Shown here one piece after another: positions 7,650-12,048 of a stretch of DNA of 12,048 nucleotides. Origin of the DNA: Pseudolabrys sp. (GTDB taxonomy: Bacteria; Pseudomonadota; Alphaproteobacteria; Rhizobiales; Xanthobacteraceae). Each line of letters opens with the position of its first letter. Positions within the stretch are counted from its first letter, which is position 1. Made by a program: the position numbers and the translations under genes. Location of the stretch: the NCBI GenBank assembly GCA_029945495.1, contig JAQSCR010000472.1, positions 1 to 12,048 on the forward strand, given 5' to 3'. Under the pieces are notes generated by a model. The model did no database searches, was not told where the DNA came from, and worked only from the letters and a program-made list of their open reading frames with translations.

Positions 7650-7678
7650 AATATAGCGGCCGGGGCGCAAACGGGAAG
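7650..7678 (-). promoter_or_regulatory. Possible garD promoter (weak)
   Basis: On the minus strand, TATATT (7655-7650) looks like a -10 box. A poor -35 candidate (TTCCCG) lies about 16 nt upstream. The transcript would have a leader of only about 13 nt. This is suggestive only; the -35 match is weak and no operator is evident. Confidence 0.2.
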
Positions 7679-7688
7679 GGTTGTTGCT

Positions 7689-7803
7689 GTCATGGCCGGG
7701 CTTGACCCGGCCATCCATGACCCCGTGCGGCAAAGACGGGCTTTCGGAAGATAAATATTATCGGCAGCGCATCATGGATGCCCGGGTCGAGCCCGGGCAT
7801 GAC
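7689..7803. repeat. Paired-hairpin repeat upstream of garD
   Basis: Two hairpins bracket a 57-bp centre. The left one is TGGCCGGG/CCCGGCCA with a 5-nt loop (7693-7713), inside GTCATGG and CCATGAC ends (7689-7721). The right one is TGCCCGGG/CCCGGGCA with a 5-nt loop (7779-7799), ending CATGAC (7798-7803). The whole unit is itself bounded by GTCATG and CATGAC. It lies between the 3' end of cheY and the 5' end of garD, so it may end cheY transcription. Translated on the minus strand, the left hairpin gives MAGSSPAMT, a repeat-derived peptide that falsely extends garD. The AT-rich centre includes AAATATTAT (about 7753-7761). Confidence 0.85.
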
Positions 7804-7850
7804 AGAAAGTGTCTTACGCGCCGGACCCTCCCAAGGGAGGGATAAGGTCG

Positions 7851-8276
7851 CTAAGCCGCCGGCGCTTGCGCCGTTGGCGGGGCGGTCTCGGCCGGGTCCT
7901 TGAATACCGCTTCGATCTTGCTCTGCAGCGTCTGCGCGTTGAACGGCTTGACGATGTAGTTGGAAACGCCGGCCTTGCGGGCGGCGATGACGTTTTCGGT
8001 TTTTGACTCGGCCGTAACCATGATGAACGGAGTCTCGGAAAGATCCGGATCGCTGCGAATGTGTTTCAGCAGGTCGTAGCCGGTCATCGGCTCCATGTTC
8101 CAGTCGGAGATCACCAGGCCAAATTTGCGCTCGCGCATCTTGGCCAATGCGACCGAGCCGTCGCTGGCATCATGGATATCGACGAAGCCCAGCTGCTTCA
8201 GCAGGTTGCGGATGATCCGGAGCATCGTGTTGTAATCATCCACGATCAGAACCGGCATCGTAAAATCGATAGCCAT
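7851..8276 (-). CDS. cheY: CheY-like single-domain response regulator
   Basis: This is a stand-alone receiver domain of 141 residues that would be phosphorylated by a histidine kinase and act by binding a partner, classically the flagellar motor switch. The acidic pocket is Asp13-Asp14, the phospho-acceptor is Asp58 in ISDWNMEPMTGYDLL, and the switch residues are Thr88, Tyr107 and Lys110 (IVKPF, 108-112). There is no output domain. An Ala/Pro/Thr-rich tail (about 126-141) follows the last helix. The sequence VLIVDDYNTMLRIIRNLLKQ is strongly CheY-like. The Shine-Dalgarno is weak (AAGGG about 8 nt upstream). No other che gene is adjacent, so it is an orphan copy here. Together with the TipF-like gene about 2.7 kb away it hints at motility functions in this region. 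A role outside chemotaxis is possible. Confidence 0.9.
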   Translation of the reverse strand: MAIDFTMPVLIVDDYNTMLRIIRNLLKQLGFVDIHDASDGSVALAKMRERKFGLVISDWNMEPMTGYDLLKHIRSDPDLSETPFIMVTAESKTENVIAARKAGVSNYIVKPFNAQTLQSKIEAVFKDPAETAPPTAQAPAA

Positions 8277-8283
8277 CGTGCAT

Positions 8284-8300
8284 CGCCCTTATAGTGGGCG
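8284..8300 (-). other. Small inverted repeat over the cheY ribosome-binding region
   Basis: CGCCC and GGGCG arms (5 bp) flank a 7-nt loop, 8 to 24 nt upstream of the cheY ATG. Read in the cheY direction, the downstream arm overlaps the only purine-rich ribosome-binding candidate (AAGGGCG). A 5-bp stem is weak, so any effect on translation is speculative. Confidence 0.3.
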
Positions 8301-8361
8301 CTCCCCAGAGTTGGCGGACTGTAACGTCGGCGCTTGAATAACCCGTTAATTTGAAAGTTTG

Positions 8362-8377
8362 TTAACGGCGCGCTAAC
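8362..8377 (-). promoter_or_regulatory. CtrA-like binding site upstream of cheY (candidate)
   Basis: Read in the cheY direction, this stretch is TTAG-N7-TTAAC inside GTTAGCGCGCCGTTAAC. It matches the alphaproteobacterial CtrA consensus TTAA-N7-TTAAC at all but one base. It lies about 86 bp upstream of cheY. Another GTTAA/TTAAC block (8345-8349) lies nearby. CtrA commonly controls motility and chemotaxis genes in this class, which fits the neighbour, but a single imperfect site in an AT-rich patch can arise by chance. Confidence 0.3.
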
Positions 8378-8473
8378 CCTATCCACCGGCAAATCAGTGC
8401 AGTTGCCTTAATAGCGGGCAAATGCGTAAACGCTTGCGCCATCAACGTACCGTCACGCAGCTTTGACCCTCAT

Positions 8474-9454
8474 ATGAATAAGCCGATGCCTCCCGCCACG
8501 TCCTTTTCCGTCGTCCGCGACGGCGATCCTGACGCGCTTTATGGCGCGGTTGTGGCGATCGGCAATTTCGACGGCGTGCATCGCGGCCATCGCACCGTCA
8601 TCGATGCCGCGCTCGCCCGCGCCGCCGGGCTCGGCCGCAAGGCCGCGGCTTTGACCTTTTCGCCGCACCCGCGCCGCTTTTTCCAGCCAGCCGTGCCGCT
8701 GTTCAATTTGTCGAACGAACGCGACCGGCTTCGCCTGCTCGCCGCGACCGGCCTCGACGGCGCCATCGTCATGCGCTTCGACGCCGAACTGGCCGCCACG
8801 TCGGCGCAGGACTTCATCGAACGCATTCTGGTCGGACGCTTCGGTATCGGCGGCGCGGCCATCGGCTTCGACTTTCATTTCGGACACAAGCGCGCCGGCT
8901 CACCGGAATACTTGGCCGCGGCAGGCAAGCGGCTCGGCTTTGCCGTCGACATCGTGCCGCCGCTCGAGGACGAGGGCCGGCCGGTATCCTCCGGCGCGGT
9001 GCGCGCCGCTTTGGCCGAAGGCAAGGTGGTGGAAGCGGCCGAACTCTTGGGCGCGCCCTGGTTCGTCTCCGGCGAAGTCATCCACGGCGCCAAGCGCGGC
9101 CGCGAACTCGGCTTTCCGACCGCCAATATCCGGCTCGACCCGGACTGCGGCCTCAAGCACGGCATCTATGCGGTGCGGATGGCGGTCGGGGCTAAGCGCT
9201 ACGATGGCGTCGCCAGTTTCGGCATCCGGCCGATGTTCGACGCCGGCGCGCCGCTGCTGGAAGCGTTCCTGTTCGATTTCGACGGCGACCTTTACGGCCG
9301 GAACGTCGATGTCGCCATTATCGGCTGGATCCGGCCCGAGCAGAAATTCGCCTCGATCGACGACCTCAAGCGCAACATGATCGCGGACGCGGCGCAGGCG
9401 CGCGACGCCTTGAAGCGGGCCGGCGGGGCGTTTCCGCAGTTGGGGGAGATTTGA
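8474..9454 (+). CDS. ribF: Bifunctional riboflavin kinase / FAD synthetase
   Basis: This cytosolic enzyme phosphorylates riboflavin to FMN and adenylylates FMN to FAD. Its 326 residues are close to the usual 310-330. The N-terminal FAD synthetase domain (about 20-180) has the nucleotidyltransferase motif GNFDGVHRGH (30-39), TFSPHPRRFF (61-70), GFDFHFGHKRAG (131-142) and VSSGAVRAAL (171-180, in place of the common SSTxIR). The C-terminal kinase domain (about 195-310) has HGAKRGRELGFPTANI (204-219), GIYAV (230-234), SFGIRPMF (248-255) and LLEAFLFDFDGDLYGRNVDV (261-280). The ATG at 8474 is the first in frame; no strong Shine-Dalgarno precedes it. It is followed by a hairpin repeat and then ileS, an order often seen in proteobacteria (ribF-ileS-lspA); lspA would lie beyond the window. 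Both domains look intact. Confidence 0.97.
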   Translation: MNKPMPPATSFSVVRDGDPDALYGAVVAIGNFDGVHRGHRTVIDAALARAAGLGRKAAALTFSPHPRRFFQPAVPLFNLSNERDRLRLLAATGLDGAIVMRFDAELAATSAQDFIERILVGRFGIGGAAIGFDFHFGHKRAGSPEYLAAAGKRLGFAVDIVPPLEDEGRPVSSGAVRAALAEGKVVEAAELLGAPWFVSGEVIHGAKRGRELGFPTANIRLDPDCGLKHGIYAVRMAVGAKRYDGVASFGIRPMFDAGAPLLEAFLFDFDGDLYGRNVDVAIIGWIRPEQKFASIDDLKRNMIADAAQARDALKRAGGAFPQLGEI

Positions 9455-9459
9455 TTTTC

Positions 9460-9561
9460 GTCATTCCGGGACCGGCCGAAGGCCGGGACCCGGAATCCAG
9501 ATGCATGTTCCGCAGTATCTGGATTCCGGGTTAGCTCGCGTTGCTCGCGCCCCGGAATGAC
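9460..9561. repeat. Multi-hairpin palindromic repeat between ribF and ileS
   Basis: The outer arms are GTCATTCCGG (9460-9469) and CCGGAATGAC (9552-9561), identical to those at 5976-6061. Inside are CCGGCC/GGCCGG with a 3-nt loop (9472-9486), then long 15-bp perfect arms ACCCGGAATCCAGAT (9488-9502) and ATCTGGATTCCGGGT (9517-9531), then a CGCG/CGCG pair (9537-9549). It starts 6 bp after the ribF stop. It may weaken readthrough into ileS or stabilise the ribF mRNA 3' end. Confidence 0.88.
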
Positions 9562-9610
9562 AGCGTTTTGCGCCTTTCCCCCCCGGAATCAGCCTGCTAC
9601 ATAGCCGGCC

Positions 9611-12048
9611 ATGAGCAAACCCGAACGCGATTACTCCGAGACCCTGTTTCTGCCGCAGACGGAATTCCCGATGCGGGCCGGCCTGCCGCAGAAGGAACCC
9701 GAAATCCTCAAGCGCTGGGAAGAGGGCGACCTCTATGGCCAGATGCGCGCCGCCTCGAAAGGCCGCGAGAAATTCGTGCTGCACGACGGCCCGCCTTACG
9801 CCAACGGCAACATCCATATCGGCCACGCGCTCAACAAAATCCTCAAGGACGTGGTGACGCGCAGCCAGCAGATGCTCGGCTACGACAGCAACTACCTGCC
9901 GGGCTGGGACTGCCACGGCCTGCCGATCGAATGGAAGATCGAGGAAGAGAACTACCGCTCCAAGAACAAGCAGAAGCCGAATTTCTCCGAGCCCGCCGCG
10001 ATGGTCGCGTTCCGGCAGGAATGCCGCGCCTATGCGCAAAAGTGGCTCGAGGTGCAGCGCGAGGAATTCAAGCGCCTCGGCGTCGAGGGCGACTGGGATC
10101 ATCCTTATACGACGATGAGCTTTCCGGCCGAGGCGCAGATCGCGCGCGAACTGATGAAGTTCGCTGCTAACGGCTTGCTCTATCGCGGTTCGAAGCCGGT
10201 GATGTGGAGCGTGGTCGAGAAGACCGCGCTGGCAGAAGCCGAGATCGAGTACGAGGATTATACGTCGGATACGGTGTGGGTGAAGTTTCCGGTTTCTCAT
10301 ATCCCCATGGGACCGCCGGGCGGGCGTCTGGACCCCGATAAGCCGATGCCGCAGGCGCATCCTATGATGCCGATGAATACTTCGGTAGTTATTTGGACAA
10401 CTACCCCTTGGACGCTGCCGGGGAATAGAGCGGTCACTTATTCTTCGAAAATTGAATATGCATTATATGGTGTGATCGAAGCGGCGCCCGAAAACTGGGC
10501 CAAGGTCGGCGACTACTTTATCCTCGCTAAAAAGCTTGCCGATGAAGTTTTCAAGCAAGCCAAAGTCACTGAGTACAAGCAATATGACGATATCTCTTCC
10601 CGAACGCTTTCTGAATTGGTTTTAAGTCACCCGCTCGCAAAGCTTCATAGTCTTTACGGGTTCTCCGTTCCCCTACTCGACGGTGATCATGTCACGGACG
10701 ATACCGGCACCGGTTTTGTACACACTGCCCCCGGCCATGGCCGTGAGGATTTTGAGATCTGGACAGATCACGCGCGCGAATTGCAAGAACGTAATATTAA
10801 AACTGGCATTCCCTACACTGTCGATGAGAATGGCGCGCTGACCGCGCAGGCGCCCGGTTTCGAGGGCAAGCGCGTCATCAACGACAAAGGCGAGAAGGGC
10901 GACGCCAACAACGCCGTCATCGCTGCTTTGGCCGAAGCGGGCAACATCATCGCGCGCGGCCGGTTGAAGCATCAGTATCCGCATTCGTGGCGCTCGAAGA
11001 AGCCGATCATCTTCCGCAACACGCCGCAGTGGTTCATCGCGATGGATCAGGCGATCGACAAGCCCGGCGATACGTTGCGCGGACGCGCGCTCGGCGCCAT
11101 CAAGGTGACGCGCTGGGTGCCGAAGGCCGGCGAAAACCGGATCACCGGCATGATCGAAGCCAAGCCCGACTGGGTGATCTCGCGGCAGCGCGCCTGGGGC
11201 GTTCCCATTGCCGTCTTTATCAATGAGAAGCCGGACGGCTCGGTCGACATCTTGCAGGACGCGCAAGTCGAATTGCGCATCGTCGACGCTTTCGAGAAGG
11301 AGGGCGCCGACGCCTGGTACGCGGAAGGCGCGCGCGAGCGTTTCCTTGGCAAGCGCGCCAACGAGCCGTGGAAGAAAGTCGACGACATCTGCGACGTCTG
11401 GTTCGATTCCGGCTCGACGCACGCTTTCGTTCTGGAAGACCCGGTGCATTTCCCGCAGCTTGCCGGCATCAAGCGCAAGGCGGTCGGCGGCAAAGACACC
11501 GTGATGTATCTGGAAGGCTCCGACCAGCATCGCGGATGGTTTCATTCGTCATTGATCGAGAGCTGCGGCACGCGCGGCCGCGCGCCGTTCGACGTCGTCT
11601 TGACGCATGGCTTCGTCCTGGACGAGCAGGGCCGCAAGATGTCGAAGTCGACCGGCAACGTCACCGCGCCGCAGGACGTCATCAAGCAGTCCGGCGCCGA
11701 TATCCTGCGCATGTGGGTGTGCGCGTCGGACTATGCTGACGATCTGCGCATCGGGCCGGAGATTTTGAAGACGACCGCCGACACCTATCGCAAGCTGCGC
11801 AACACCATGCGCTGGATGCTCGGCTCATTGGCGCATTTCCACGAGGACGAGCGCGTCGCCTTCGAGAAAATGCCGGAGCTGGAGCGGCTGATGCTGCACC
11901 GGCTCTCTGAGTTGGACGAGCTGGTGCGGCAGGCTTACACCGACTTCGACTACAAGCGCATCTTCGCGAACTTAAGCGCCTTCATGACATCGGACCTGTC
12001 GGCGTTCTATTTCGACATCCGCAAGGACGCGCTGTACTGCGATCCGTA
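9611..12048 (+). CDS. ileS: Isoleucyl-tRNA synthetase, 3' partial
   Basis: This class I aminoacyl-tRNA synthetase charges tRNA-Ile. I translated the frame from the ATG at 9611 to the right edge and found no stop: 812 codons are present, of about 950-1000 expected. The N-terminus is MSKPERDYSETLFLPQTEFP. The HIGH motif is in PPYANGNIHIGHALNK (61-76). The CP1 editing domain shows WTTTPWTLPGN (262-272) and GTGFVHTAPGHGREDF (366-381), ending in the conserved Asp380. KMSKS is at 676-680, preceded by GSDQHRGWFHSSL. The anticodon-binding region begins at about residue 740, and the C-terminal zinc-binding part is missing beyond the edge. The domain order and sequence look alphaproteobacterial. Bases about 10365-10830 have lower GC and different codon use than the rest of the gene, but the reading frame stays intact. 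No strong Shine-Dalgarno precedes the start. Confidence 0.97.
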   Translation, partial: MSKPERDYSETLFLPQTEFPMRAGLPQKEPEILKRWEEGDLYGQMRAASKGREKFVLHDGPPYANGNIHIGHALNKILKDVVTRSQQMLGYDSNYLPGWDCHGLPIEWKIEEENYRSKNKQKPNFSEPAAMVAFRQECRAYAQKWLEVQREEFKRLGVEGDWDHPYTTMSFPAEAQIARELMKFAANGLLYRGSKPVMWSVVEKTALAEAEIEYEDYTSDTVWVKFPVSHIPMGPPGGRLDPDKPMPQAHPMMPMNTSVVIWTTTPWTLPGNRAVTYSSKIEYALYGVIEAAPENWAKVGDYFILAKKLADEVFKQAKVTEYKQYDDISSRTLSELVLSHPLAKLHSLYGFSVPLLDGDHVTDDTGTGFVHTAPGHGREDFEIWTDHARELQERNIKTGIPYTVDENGALTAQAPGFEGKRVINDKGEKGDANNAVIAALAEAGNIIARGRLKHQYPHSWRSKKPIIFRNTPQWFIAMDQAIDKPGDTLRGRALGAIKVTRWVPKAGENRITGMIEAKPDWVISRQRAWGVPIAVFINEKPDGSVDILQDAQVELRIVDAFEKEGADAWYAEGARERFLGKRANEPWKKVDDICDVWFDSGSTHAFVLEDPVHFPQLAGIKRKAVGGKDTVMYLEGSDQHRGWFHSSLIESCGTRGRAPFDVVLTHGFVLDEQGRKMSKSTGNVTAPQDVIKQSGADILRMWVCASDYADDLRIGPEILKTTADTYRKLRNTMRWMLGSLAHFHEDERVAFEKMPELERLMLHRLSELDELVRQAYTDFDYKRIFANLSAFMTSDLSAFYFDIRKDALYCDP

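Larger units (their letters stand above)
8277..8473. other. Divergent intergenic region cheY / ribF
   Basis: This 197-bp gap must hold the promoters of both cheY and ribF. It contains an AT-rich patch (8338-8365), a GGCAAAT direct repeat (8388-8394 and 8417-8423) with an inverted TTGCC (8403-8407) between the copies, and a short GCGT/ACGC inverted repeat (8424-8433). I see no clear sigma-70 promoter and no FMN riboswitch-like structure. Confidence 0.5.

Noticed and set aside
6104..7651. 515-codon plus-strand open frame opposite garD
   Set aside because: It is the antisense of garD with biased composition; GarD matches its known family along the whole length.
8277..8473. FMN riboswitch before ribF
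   Set aside because: I could not find the conserved RFN-element stems or its AGGGTGAAATTC-like core; only short direct and inverted repeats are present.
5976..9561. CRISPR array from the recurring GTCATTCCGG repeats
   Set aside because: The copies are about 3.5 kb apart, palindromic in themselves, and not separated by uniform spacers; no cas genes are present.
9461..10360. 299-codon minus-strand frame opposite the start of ileS
   Set aside because: It begins in the low-GC ileS region, runs antisense to the IleS catalytic core and ends in repeat-derived sequence; not a gene.
10280..10840. Frameshift or insertion breaking ileS in the atypical region
   Set aside because: Codon-by-codon translation from 9611 to the right edge shows no stop and keeps all editing and catalytic motifs, so the gene is intact.
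10673..11545. Minus-strand frame opposite the middle of ileS, possibly a gene inserted in the low-GC tract
   Set aside because: IleS is open and conserved through the same bases, and the frame has no domain pattern of its own.
1..12048. Defence island, prophage, secondary-metabolite cluster or other new multi-gene system
   Set aside because: Every sizeable gene falls into a known housekeeping, transport, signalling or catabolic family, and no cluster of unknown genes, integrase or transposase is present.

Overview
The window reads as ordinary chromosomal DNA from a high-GC alphaproteobacterium, most likely Hyphomicrobiales (Rhizobiales) of the Bradyrhizobium / Rhodopseudomonas / Xanthobacteraceae type. 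I base this on codon use with strong G/C at third positions, on a TipF-like protein and a class IIA HAD protein typical of alphaproteobacteria, on the alphaproteobacterial look of RibF and IleS, and on dispersed palindromic repeats of a kind common in these genomes. I see no rRNA, tRNA, CRISPR array, transposase, phage gene or toxin-antitoxin pair.

Layout. Positions 2-1944 (+) hold a two-gene ABC exporter operon of the LolCD/MacB type: a permease cut by the left edge and its ATPase, overlapping by ATGA. It converges on, and overlaps by 11 bp, a GT39-like membrane glycosyltransferase (1934-3481, -). A divergent intergenic region with a nested palindromic repeat (3631-3700) precedes an EAL-domain protein resembling the flagellar c-di-GMP effector TipF (3727-5097, +), followed 13 bp later by a TIGR01459-like HAD class IIA protein (5111-5968, +). 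A complex palindromic repeat (5976-6061) separates this from the convergent galactarate dehydratase garD (6065-7630, -). Upstream of garD lie another palindromic repeat (7689-7803) and a stand-alone CheY-like receiver (7851-8276, -). A 197-bp divergent region leads to ribF (8474-9454, +). A third hairpin-rich repeat (9460-9561) separates ribF from ileS (9611 to the right edge, +), which is open to the end of the window.

How the genes fit together. The window is mostly housekeeping: isoleucyl-tRNA charging, FMN/FAD synthesis, lipoprotein or small-molecule export, and envelope glycosylation. Two genes point to motility and signalling (the TipF-like protein and CheY), and one to sugar-acid catabolism (garD, with no partner enzymes nearby). 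garD and cheY lie on the minus strand between plus-strand genes and are flanked by repeats.

I found no convincing undescribed multi-gene system. The observations most worth a second look are a low-GC, differently coded stretch inside the editing domain of ileS, the degenerate EAL site of the TipF-like protein, the HAD protein lacking the second motif-I aspartate, a possible CtrA-type site before cheY, and the nested palindromic repeats, which also create false N-terminal protein extensions.
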